The notes beneath the pieces are model-generated. The model was not told where the DNA came from, did no database searches, and was given only the letters and a program-made list of their open reading frames with translations. Shown piece by piece: positions 22,380 through 32,700 of a DNA stretch of 40,068 nt. This DNA is from Lindgomyces ingoldianus. Taxonomy: Eukaryota; Ascomycota; Dothideomycetes; Pleosporales; Lindgomycetaceae. The stretch is taken from assembly GCF_010093535.1 (NCBI RefSeq), contig NW_022985175.1, positions 1,273,328 to 1,313,395 on the forward strand, in the 5' to 3' direction. Position 1 is the first letter of the stretch. Every line of letters starts with the position of its first letter. Made by a program: the position numbers and the translations under genes.

Positions 22380-24054
22380 ATGTATATTTTAGCAACCCTT
22401 TGCTTTTTTCTTTTTATCATCGTTTGCCCTCTGCTGTTCAGGCATAAGTATCGGCAAAAAAAGCATGCGCGTGGGGAGCGGCCGGAAACCATGCCACAGC
22501 ACGATATATCAATACACAAAACGCAGATCATTAAGTCCAATGTATCTCATCATCGCATATTCCCCAAGAAACATGGATTCACCTACTCATACCTGTCCGT
22601 CGGCATTCCGGTACGATCCCCGACCTCGAATTTGTTGATCTCCATAGACGAGCCGAAATGGTGGAGGAGGGGCTGGCTTCATATCACAGCAAACGATCAT
22701 TTGCATCGCACAAGTAATGATGATACCATCTCTCGAAAATTGGACGTCTACTTGAAAGAGCGGGTGATACCAAACCTTCTCCTACAAGCCATTCAGAGCT
22801 TACTTACTGTTGTGGACAGGCTATCGATCCAGAAGAGTTCCCGTATGTCTATCTACTAACTTCAGCCCGTTTTCTCAATTATAAATTCAGCCCTGCGTCA
22901 TTCTGGTATCTTTACACATCGTACCTCGAGTTAAAGTATGTCATCGCTGAAGTCAATAACACATTTGACGAACGGCGGATGTATCTATTTCCTGCGCCAG
23001 AAGCCCCCGGAAATTTCAAACAAACGGCACTGAAAGATTTTCACGTCTCTCCATTCAGCTCACGCAAGGGATCATATGTTCTTACCACCACGGATCCCCT
23101 GAAGAGCAAAAATATCTCGGTTACCGTCACACTACGTTCCTCAAAAGATCACCCCAAATTGGTAGCACGCTGGTGGTCAACTGCGTCTGCTATAGACCCT
23201 TCGGTTTATTCGGTACTTCATTCACTCTGGTTCCTATTGTGTTGGGGTTGGACTGTGCTCGTAACATGTAGGTCTCGCGAAGCAATATGCCGACATTTCA
23301 TCAGTGGTTTACAGAGCATCAAGTTCCAAGGATCGTGTTCCATGCTGTCCTACTAGCCCAGCTGCACAAACTGAGCATCTGGTATCGCCCAGAACCGCGG
23401 GAGACAGCGGAACCACGACAAGCGACTTCGAACGAAAGGATTATCGCATCAGTTCTCATGCGCTATGTGCAATACCTTCAAGACCAGAGTTTCGAGCACC
23501 TTCGTTTTTCGGTGCGACCTAGTATCCTTCAGCAGCAGCCCGGCCCATGCGGAGGATGCGACATAGGCCAACAGTCCACACTAGAACTCAGGATTCATGC
23601 GCCGCAGTTCTATCGACATGTGATTACGTATGGCAAACTGTCGGACTACTTGCGTTACACCCTGCTGCATCCGTACGAGGAGAATCGCACAGCATGGACC
23701 AACAATGCCGACCGTCTCATCGAAGTTCTAGAAGGCTTGGAACGGACCACGGGAAACCTTCTGCACTACAAACGTCCAACCAGATCGGTCCCCAAGACCA
23801 TGTGGATTATTTACGGCTACTTGCGCACCACGAAACCGATGGCGGGGACCTACCCTGATCCTGGATTCCCACAAGCACGCGCTGGGCTTGTCAAACCCTG
23901 CGTTTATGCTCCTGTCGTATATCCAAAGAAACAATGCTTCTTGGATGAATTTATCCTCGGACATGGCGATGCTTGGCTGCAGATTCGATACATGTGGGCC
24001 ACTTTGAGCCTACAGTGGAGAACCAGGGTCATGGGTGCGATTGGAGGAGAGTGA
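22380..24054 (+). CDS. DUF1365 family protein (COG3496-like) with fungal N-terminal membrane anchor and C-terminal extension
   Basis: Exons 22380-22763, 22820-23267 and 23324-24054 with two 56-bp introns give 520 residues in frame. Residues 1-20 are a hydrophobic anchor (MYILATLCFFLFIIVCPLLF). The DUF1365 core follows in family order: HHRIFPKKHGFTY (57-69), KLDVYLKER joined by splicing to AIDPEEFPYVYLLT, NYKFSPASFWYLY (148-160), AEVNNTFDERRMY (171-183) and KDFHVSPF (200-207). The second splice creates VTFPRIVFHAVLLAQLHKL. About 230 further residues are peculiar to fungal homologues. The family's chemistry is poorly known; bacterial members sit in operons with COG2907 oxidases and cyclopropane-fatty-acid-synthase-like enzymes, and I recall such genes being implicated in furan fatty acid formation in Rhodobacter (UfaM, UfaD, UfaO). 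It follows the MCT gene on the same strand, with 250 bp between. Confidence 0.86.
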
Positions 24055-24436
24055 GCGCACATCTAGATAATTGGGGAAACGTCACTCTATCATTACGCCC
24101 TCGTGTTACCCGGCAAGGCAGGTTATCTCTCTCGCTGAACATTTTGTGTAACTCCAACTATCCTTGTTCCTGCCTGATTGGTCCGTCTTTACATATACTT
24201 TCTTGCGAAGAGGTTTCGGACGCCCCATCCAAATGCAGGCACCACTTCATATAGAAAGTATCGACATGGGTGGCGTGGCACGACCCGTGTGGCGTTCTTA
24301 GTGTCGTTGAGTCCAAGTTCAAGCCTTGCCACGTTCTCGGCGTCACCTTCATAAAGATCCATGTAGATTTGCTCCCACCGGTTCCTCCAGTGCAATTCTT
24401 CCACGCAACCTTCCACCCCGCCGGGAATCCGGTAAG
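24055..24436 (+). other. Intergenic region and promoter of the ACS permease gene
   Basis: These 382 bp lie between two tandem plus-strand genes. No gene, TATA box or repeat stands out. The ATG at 24437 is preceded directly by GGTAAG, which looks like a splice donor; an upstream non-coding exon end is possible but unsupported. Confidence 0.5.
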
Positions 24437-26122
24437 ATGCCTACGACACCGTCCAAAGAATCGCCTATCGACATCGCTGAGAATGCATATTCTCAGCACG
24501 ACAGTGCAAGCGACTCGCACAGCCGGGACAATGTCGACTATGATGAGGTTTACTCATACCAAGAGCAGCGAAAGATCATTCGCCGCATGTAAGTGCAGCT
24601 TTCGTGGCACGTCGTCGCAGCCTAGAGCCCGTGATTCAACCAGCTGCATCGTGACTTTGTGATACTCAGAAAGCCAACTGACCACGGCCACAGTGACCAC
24701 CGAGTTGTTGGGATGCTCGCCATTTTGTACATCATCTCGTTGATGGATCGCCTCAACCTCTCGACAGCCAGTATAGCCGGACTAAACCAGGAACTCAAAC
24801 TGCAAGTCGGCACACGGTATTCAGTCATCATCCTCAACTTCTTCGCAGCATACACCGTCTTCCAGCCCCTTGGCACAGTCCTCACCCGAAAACTCGGGCC
24901 CAGATGGTTTCTCAGCTCCATTGCACTCGCCTGGGGTATTGTCATGATTGGCAGTGGATTCGTGCATTCTTGGCGTGAACTCGCTGGACTGCGCGTTCTA
25001 ATCGGGTAGGTTGCACAACTGAAGGCAGAAAGGCAAACTTGATGCTGACTTTCAAAGTGCTCTCGAAGCCGGGTATTTCCCCGGGGCAGTCTACTTGCTA
25101 AGCACTTGGTACACGCGTTACGATATGCAAAAGCGCTATACCGTATTCTATGGCGTCGGCTGCGTAGCGACAGCTTTCTGTGGTATTCTCGCCTATGGCC
25201 TCAGCCAAATGAAGGGATTGGCTGGCCTCGGTGGCTGGAGATGGATCTTCATCATTCAAGGCATACTATCCTGCCTCTGTGCGCTGGCCGGGTACATCTT
25301 CCTTGTCGGATTTCCAGACGACTCACACAAGGCCTTCCGCTTCTTGAATGAGGCGGAGCGCGATTTCGTGATCCGTCGCGTGAATCGCGACCGAGCAGAT
25401 GCTACTACTGAACCCTTCACTTTTGGCGCCTTCCTGACGCATGCTGCGGATTTCAAGATCTGGGTTTTTGCTTTCATGTTTTTCTGCGTTACGACTGTTG
25501 GTTACTCGATCAACTACTTCCTTCCTATCATTTTTCTCGGCATGGGTAAGTCCCGTCACCGTTGGCACGGCACTTGGCAGTTTTTGACTGACGCGCCGCA
25601 GGCTTCAATGTCCCCCAATCACAGTGTCTCATTGCGCCCCCGTGGGTCTTTACAGGCATCTACATGTACGCACAGGCCTGGTACAGCGATCGTTACCGCC
25701 TCCGTGCACCTTTCATCGCCTTTAATGCCATCCTGGCTCTGATCGGCCTTTCCATCATGGGTTTCCACCATCACAACCCCACACGGTACTTCGGCACCTT
25801 CTTTGTGGTTGCCGGCGCTAGTGGCAACACACCTCCTGTGTTGACATACCAGGCGAACAACATCCGCGGCCAATGGAAGCGAGCCTTCTCGAGTGCTTTG
25901 GTAGTCGGGTTTGGCGGTATTGGCGGTATCGCAGGTGCTCTGGTATTCCGCAGCCGGGACCTACCAAAGTATAGGCCGGGCATGTGGGCCGCGATTGCAT
26001 GCAATCTTTGCATTTTGATTTGTGCAGGTAGCATGTCAGTGTATTTCTGGGTTAAAAATAAACAGGCAAAGCGGGGAAAGGTCATTTTGGAAGGTTTAGA
26101 GGGCTTTCTATACACACTTTAG
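24437..26122 (+). CDS. MFS permease, anion:cation symporter (ACS, Dal5/Tna1-like)
   Basis: A plasma-membrane uptake permease of the ACS family, whose members import small organic anions such as allantoate, nicotinate, pantothenate or other carboxylates. Exons 24437-24588, 24694-25005, 25058-25545 and 25602-26122 with introns of 105, 52 and 56 bp give 490 residues, the usual family length. Signatures: a polar 50-residue N terminus, IRRIDHRVVGMLAILYIISLMDRLN across the first splice (DRxN after helix 1), LTRKLGPRWFLSS, ALEAGYFPGAVYLLSTWYTR, GWRWIFIIQG, FPDDSHKAFRFLNEAER in the central loop, YFGTFFVVAGASGNTPPVL and the terminal GLEGFLYTL. The gene is complete, but RIP-mutated DNA begins within about 10 bp of its stop. 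It has the same orientation as the DUF1365 gene. It may import a precursor or recover a product; this is inferred from position only. Confidence 0.88.
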
Positions 26123-26195
26123 TTTAAGATAGTAGTCTAAGCATAGGTTATCTAGATAGTTTACCTAGCTTATCTATAGTAACGTATTTTACTAG

Positions 26196-26632
26196 CGAGT
26201 AGCCTACCCTACTAAGTAGCGTAGAATTCCCACGACTCGGCTTGGGTCGCGTCGGGGTCGTGGGACGATACGGTCAAGATCTGGGACGCACGCAGCGGCG
26301 AATGCCTCTCGACGCTCGGCGTTGGTAAGGCACTTGACCGTATCTCGTTTGACATTTCTAGCTCGTATCTGCACACGGATATTGGCACTATTGACATCAG
26401 TGTCCTGTCAGGTTCAGTCGCGCTTCAAACTATTTTAGAGCCTTGCAGTCCTCAGTATCAAGGCCCCGGTTTAAGCGCAGATGGTGTATGGATAACGAAT
26501 AATTCAGAGAATCTAGTGTGGTTGCCCTCAGAGTATCGGCCGTCACGCTCCGCAGTGTCAAGGGACACAATCAGCATTGGTGTTGGGTCGGGAAGGGTGT
26601 TGATATGCACAGTTAACCGTAATAGATCCTAG
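26196..26632 (+). pseudogene. 3' relic of a NACHT-WD40 (HET-E/HNWD-like) gene
   Basis: The plus strand reads SHDSAWVASGSWDDTVKIWD followed by ARSGECLSTLGVGKAL and then the characteristic post-WD40 tail (TDIGTIDI, GVWITNNSENLVWLPSEYRPS, SGRVLICTVN) to a TAG at 26630-26632. This is the last WD40 blade plus the conserved C terminus of fungal NOD-like receptors of the HET-E/HNWD type, which act in allorecognition or cell-death signalling. Everything upstream (NACHT domain, other blades) is missing. The first codons are damaged: W in VAWNSHDS reads TAG at about 26220, and further stops occur before it, while the 400 bp after 26221 are almost undamaged. It is a non-functional fragment left beside the permease gene. 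Confidence 0.85.
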
Positions 26633-26879
26633 GCTCCCGTTACCGGAATACCATTTTTGCAAACGTACGTTGCTACCCTATATATATTATTCTCTCTATT
26701 TTGTGGAGGGCCGGGGATCGGCATAAATGTATAGCCTATTATTTTGCCGCAGCGAAGCTTCGAGCATGCTCTAATATCAAGAGGTGGCGAGACGCTGCGC
26801 TACTTCTAGAACTATACGTGCGCATTGAAGATTCGCCACTTCGGACTCGTTCAACTGATGAACTCCTCCGATAACGCTA
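26633..26879. other. Spacer between the WD40 relic and the LINE
   Basis: No coding potential is visible. It contains the palindrome CGAAGCTTCG at about 26751-26762. It probably joins the 3' flank of the NLR relic to the 5' end of the LINE; the exact junction cannot be set from one copy. Confidence 0.4.
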
Positions 26880-29160
26880 GCAGGGAGGACGGCCGAACCG
26901 CACCGGCACAGACCTTGCGCGGGAGGCGCGGAACCGCTCCTGCCAGGACCTTGCCCTGATAGTCGGAAGAAGGAGGATATTTATCTCGGACATACTTTTT
27001 ATCGAACCCGAGCGTCTCGTTTAGCTAGTTCCCGCTGCACGACGGCCCGTGCGGCCTCCCAAACATAGTGCCGGGCCCCCGATGGCGACCTCAACCCCTA
27101 ACCGCACGCCATCGACCCCGCCGGCAGCACCCCCCGGGGCACGCGCGAGGAAGCCGAGCGCGAAAGTGCTAGAGACACAGCAGGCACTGAGGACGCAGAC
27201 AACAGCGGCCCAGCTCAGGCAGGCCAGGACCAGGGCCAATGCGTCGCAGCAACTCTCAAGCGACTAAGGACCAGCAGACAATAAGCTGCCTCCCTTCCCC
27301 ACCCAGCGGGAGACCATCTCCCCTAAGCGAGGAGGAGGTAGCACTAAGCTAGATGAAGTGATACAGCTCGTTACAAGCCTAAAGGAGATGCTGGCACAGC
27401 AGACCAGCATCATCGCCGGCCAAACCAGCACTATCGCGAGCCAGACTAGCACTATTGAGAGCCAGACCAGCACTATTAAGAGCATCTGAGCGGACCTTAC
27501 AGCTCTTAGAGCGGAGCAACAGAACCTTAGGGACCAGAACGCTAAGCTGCAACAGACGATCTAACAGCTCTAAGCACGTCTTGACACACCGCCGCAGTCA
27601 ACGCTAACATGGGCGGCCGTTGCTGCTAGCGGACACCCAGCCAGGCCTAACACGGCATTGACGCGATTAACAAACTTAGGAACAACACATAGGGAGGACA
27701 GCAGACAGATGGTGATTGATGTTAGCAGGGTGCAAGAGGACGTAACTAATAAAGTAGCCACTACAGAAGCGGCAAGAGAGGCCATCTAGCATAGCATAGA
27801 CAGCTTCTAACAGCTTGCTAGGGTGATTATTAAGGGATTCCACGTATAGAGAACAAACAAAAGCGCTAGCGTGATTAAGTTCTATGTAGACAAGGACAAG
27901 GAAGCAGCATTCTAACAGACAACAACTAAGTGGCTGGACCCGCAGATCCTAGGGACAAGACTAGTAGGCGCTAAGTGGCATCTAGTAAAGGCGGACTTTA
28001 TTAAGGTAGCGCTTGCAATAGACACAGAGAGCAGAAAAGTAAGCAAGTTAGCAATAAAGCGCTTTTGAATAGAGAATAGAATAGAGGTGTGCACAATGCA
28101 GTAGCTTAGAAAGCTAAGGCCTAGCAAATAACATGCGTTAGTAGTAATTAAGGTGGTAATAAAAAAGAAGGCAGAGAAGCTGCTATGGTTAGACAGCGTA
28201 ATGTTTAGCAGAGGCAGGCTTATAATCTTACTGTTTAAAGAGCGTTGCACGTTAGTACAATGCTTTAACTGCAGGAGGATTAGCCACAGAGTGAGGGACT
28301 GCAGACAACTAGTAACGTGTGATACATGCAGACAAGAAGGACGCCCGCAGTGCGAATTAATTAACCTGCGCTGCGTGAGCTGTTAAGGCCCACACCAGGC
28401 ATCTAGCCACAATTGCCCTAAGTACAAGAAAAAGAGAGACAGGATCCTTACACGCTAACGCTATAAATAAGGAGCTTTAAATCCTACAGGCAAACATGTA
28501 GAGAGGCAAGGAGTCGCAGCACGCACTCTACAACAATCTAGCGCTGGCCAGCTTTTACTTCATCCTAGGCCAGAAGCCTAGTTGCTTTCTTGCAGACAGA
28601 GAGGTTGTGCTGCACAGCACAAATCTGCACTAGACAACATTTGTACTGTCTGGCAGGCGACTAGGCCAGAACCTGGTCTAATCTTGCATCTGGGTGTTAA
28701 GAGAGGTAGCAGCCACACAGGTGCATGTAGATTTAGCGGACATCACAGCAGTGGTAGCGCACGTGGGAGGAAGGAAGCTAGTAGTAGTATTAGTGCACAT
28801 TCCCAGCCTTAAGTTAATAAGGATAAAGGACAAATGTTAAGAGGCGCTCACTAGCAGGCTAGACATAATTAAGGAGGTAGTACAACAAGAGCAGCTACTT
28901 AATCTGCATACAGAGGTAGTAGTCACAGGTGACTTTAACTAACATAATCTGCTATAGGGAGAGAGCAGTGTTAGCAATAAGCTATAGTAGGACAAGAGTA
29001 AGCTAATTATTAACTTTATAGCAGAGATGTTGCTGCAGAGCTTCCTTTTAGCAAGGACAATTACCTATAAATGCGTAAGAGGAAAGTTAATAATTAGCCT
29101 TATATTAGCAACAACAGGGCTAGCAGAAGATCTAGTCTAGTGCTCCCTCTAGGAGCATGA
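26880..29160 (+). mobile_element. Tad1-like LINE, 5' part: ORF1 (gag-like) and endonuclease region of ORF2, degenerate
   Basis: ORF1 starts at ATG 27082 (MATSTPNRTPSTPPAAP). It has a coiled-coil with four exact 7-residue repeats of the QTSTIxS type at 27400-27483, and a zinc knuckle CFNCRRISHRVRDC at 28261-28302. A further CDTC and CVSC...H...C block follows. ORF2 follows from about 28440 with an APE-type endonuclease: ALYNNLALASF, VVAHVGGRKLVVVLVHIP, the catalytic EVVVTGDFN*HNLL (R codon now stop), ISLILATTGLAEDLV. TAG/TAA stops interrupt both frames at former W, Q and R codons. The body is cut at 29160 by the gypsy insertion and resumes at 37115. The left edge, near 26880, is a guess based on the onset of GC-rich leader sequence. 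Confidence 0.82.
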
Positions 29161-29763
29161 TGTTACAATCCTTGCTTCGAGAAGCACTCGGGTCTTATGA
29201 TGTTCCTAGGGGGGAAGTAGGACGGGAGGTAGGGGCCAATTGTAGGGTGTACAGTCCTACGCACAGGCTATTAGGCTAATGGAGGGTTGTATAGAGTGAC
29301 TAGATTGTGGTTTGCCCTATGTGCAGTAGTAGGGAGGCTAGGGTTAAACAGTCCTTGTTAGACAAGGTTAGAGGTATATATAGTGTAAGATATATAAATA
29401 GTATTACAGCTCTTTAGAAAGCTAAATGCTACTTAGTTTATATAATAAATAAACTAAATGTTAAACACACCTTTTAAAGGTTGTTTAATGCAGGAACTAT
29501 ATACATGTGCTAGGGCGCTAAGAGGAGCTAGCAGGAGTTTATAGGAGCTTGCTAAGGGGATTCCTGCAGGCTCCCTTAAGCTCTCTTAAGCTCCCTAGAT
29601 TTACAGCCTGTCTCCCTATTAGACAACACATTCTTCTGTAATTTTAGGCAGCTGTGCTGCCTCTGTGTCCTCTAACTAGTCTTTAAGCAAGCCCTGTCCT
29701 AATCTAGCTAGACTATAGAGCACTGCTAGTAGGGTTACGCTAGTCTAACTGTAGACTGTAACA
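29161..29763 (-). repeat. Left LTR of the gypsy element (3' LTR in coding sense)
   Basis: 603 bp, TGTTACA...TGTAACA terminal inversion. The outer 150 bp keep CpG/CpA sites that are mutated in the right LTR, and the inner half is strongly mutated. Confidence 0.93.
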
Positions 29764-32700
29764 CGCTGCCCCCTCTCCCTAGCAGCGTCCTTGCCGCTCT
29801 GCTTACACAACTGTGTTAGTAAAAGTTTATTTATAAAGTGTGTACTGTTCTACTAGAAGGCATCCTTAACATCTATTTTTTTTATACTAAATAGCTTGTT
29901 AGTCTTATTTGTCTTATTATTTTTATATTACTCTTTATTTTAATTCTTTTTACTAGACAAAGATAAGGCCTTATAGCGCTTACTAGTTCTTAAAGTTATT
30001 ATGTGTGTTAACACTATCCTTAGACAACTATGTTAAGTGTGTAAAAAAGTATAGTAAGTGTAATGCTTTTATCTCTAATGCTGCCTAGGACTGCTTAGAG
30101 AAAGAGAGGAAAGCGCTCTTTTAAAAGGCCTCTATTACAAAGGCTTAGAAGTAGGCCCTACTAAAAAAGCAGTTAGCTTATAAGCGCTTTCTACTAAAAA
30201 AGCAACAGGCTTAGGACTAAAAGCAGCTCTGCTTACAGAAGAAGATATTAGAGGTAATAAATAAGGAGCATTTTAAACAGAATTATATTTAAAAGTTATT
30301 AAATCTGTTAGAAGCTTATTGCGTAAAGTATCTAAAAAAAGACTTTTTTTTCTTAAACAAAATAAAAGCTTTAAAAGCTAAAATAAAGAGCTATTTCTTT
30401 TCTTAGCCTTTATTAGCTAGAACTTATCTCTAAAAGCTGCTACTATTTAGTAATAATGTAGCTATTCCTTTTAATATAAGTGCTTTATTGCCTAGCTAGT
30501 TTCTTTTAAATAAGCCTAAAGGTACTTTTATACTAATAGCTGCACATTTCTTAAATTCTTAGCTAGTTTTTATGTATTTTTACTAGTAAGCTACTTTTTT
30601 TATTTTACTAAAAACTCTTTCTAGTTTTTTTAATTACTTATAATATGTTTAACTTTATATTCTATTTCTTTATTTTTTTATTTTTATGTAGATAAAAGAA
30701 TTTCTTTAAGTGCTTTTTCTAGTCTAGAGATATAAAACTATAGGTAGATTTTTATATGCAAAGAAAGCTTAAGCTTGCAGTTGTCTTACTAAGTTTATAA
30801 AACTTTATAAAGTCTTATTTTTTTTTCTGCTAGCTTTCTAGAGGGTCTAGGTATCTTAAAGTTCTTTATATTAAAGTATATATAGTCTTTTAGGCAGATT
30901 TCTAGTCCTAGCTGTTATAATTTATTTACATATTTCTCTATTATTTCTTAGCTAGATCTAGCTTTTATAGCTAATTTTTTATATATCTAACATAGGTCTA
31001 TTAGCTAATTTATTAACTTCTGTAAGTCTATAAGTTAATTTCTGTGTAATGCAAAGTAGAGGTTGTAACTAAAATTAGCTTTATATAAAGTTTCTATTAT
31101 TATAGCTAACTCTACATTGTTAATAGCTAGTTATGCTATTAAAAGCTATGCTGCCTAATTATCTTAAGTGTAGGAGATGTACTTTCTTAGGTATTTTTCT
31201 ACTTCTACATTTACTCTCTTAGTTTAGCTGTCTATTTACAGATAGTAGGCTATTAATAGCTTATGTGTTATACTAAAGTGCTGCATTACTGCTTTTTAAA
31301 ATCTACTAGTAAACAGCTTATTTTAGTTAAAAATAATAATCTTAGGGCATTTATATACTAATATTATATTTTATTTTAATTTATATATAAATTTTTTAGC
31401 AGTTATTGTTTTTTCTAAGGGCTAAGTATAAAGATATTTAGTAGTTTTGTCTAAGGCTACTGTAATTATATTACACATTCTGTCTGTCTCTAGTTCTTTA
31501 GACAGGGGCAATTTTATAATAAAGTCTATTGTAATTATTATCTATAGTAACTTTAGGGCTTTAATTAGTTAAAGGTACCTGTAGGCCTTATGCCTCTACA
31601 GGTTATTTTTATTATAGGTATTACATTCTTTAAGCACCTCTATGCATAGTTGCTTTACCTTTAGTATATATTAAAAAACAGCAGCCCTTAGCTTTTTTTA
31701 AAGAGTGCCTATTTCTAAGTGTTTAAACATTAGAGATTTGTAATATTTTTAGATTAAATTTTTCTATTCTTGCTTACTAGCTGTAAGCATATAAAGTTCT
31801 TTTATAAGTTAGAGCCTATTATATATCTATTTTTTATTAGTTTTTTTAAAAAGTGTAAACTTTTTAGTTCTTTTTTCTTTACTATTAAAGTAGTCTAGCC
31901 TTTAGCTAAGAGTGTTAGCCTGTTAGTTTTATATTCCTAAAACATGCTTAATAATGCAGTTAAACTAGGCAAGCTTTATTACCTATTTTATATGCATTAG
32001 TAAAAGTTTCTTTACTATTAGAAACATAACTAAATTTGCATAGTTAGTTATAACATAAAATAGCTTTGCTATTCTATGCAGCTTTATAGCCTATACTTTT
32101 ACAGTGTTTAGTATTGCTTTTAACTCTTTGTTAGGTATGCTGTACCTTACTTTAGGTCCTAAGAACTTAGCAGAATAGTACGCAACTAGGTGCTATTTTC
32201 TGTCTTTTTGTTTTTAATACAGTGCAGCCCTGCTAGCTTCTAAGGATGCGTCTGTGTAGATCTTAGTATCTAATTATAGGTTATATATTCTTAGCACTAG
32301 TTTAGCTGTTATAGCTTATTTTAGTGTTATAAATGCCTTATTTATTTATAAAGTCTAAACAAATTTTACTATTACCTTTTTCTTAGTTATTGCATTTATT
32401 AGTAGTATAGTAATTTTTAAATAGTCCCTAATTATTTATTTAATATAGCCTAATAGTCTTAGGAATCTTTTAACCTTTTTAACTATAGTAGGCTTAGACT
32501 ATTTAAGTATTTTTTATACTTTAGCTAAGTTAATTTTTATTTCTTCTTTATTAATTATAAATCTTAAGTATTTTATTTTAGTAATATAAAATTTGTATTT
32601 AGAGAGCTATAGGTAGAGTTTATACTTTCTAAGCTGTTTTAAAACTTTTTATACTTTCTATATGTAGTCTTCTAGGGTATCTTTTAAGTAGATAAGGACG

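Noticed and set aside
22843..22890. Apparent intron GTATGT...CTAAC...CAG inside the DUF1365 gene
   Set aside because: Reading through keeps the frame and gives FPYVYLLTSARFLNYKFSP, which is exactly the conserved stretch before PASFWYLY; splicing it out would delete the motif.
28582..28812. 76-codon open frame near the LINE ORF2 start
   Set aside because: It is an out-of-frame shadow; the endonuclease homology runs in another frame through the same bases.
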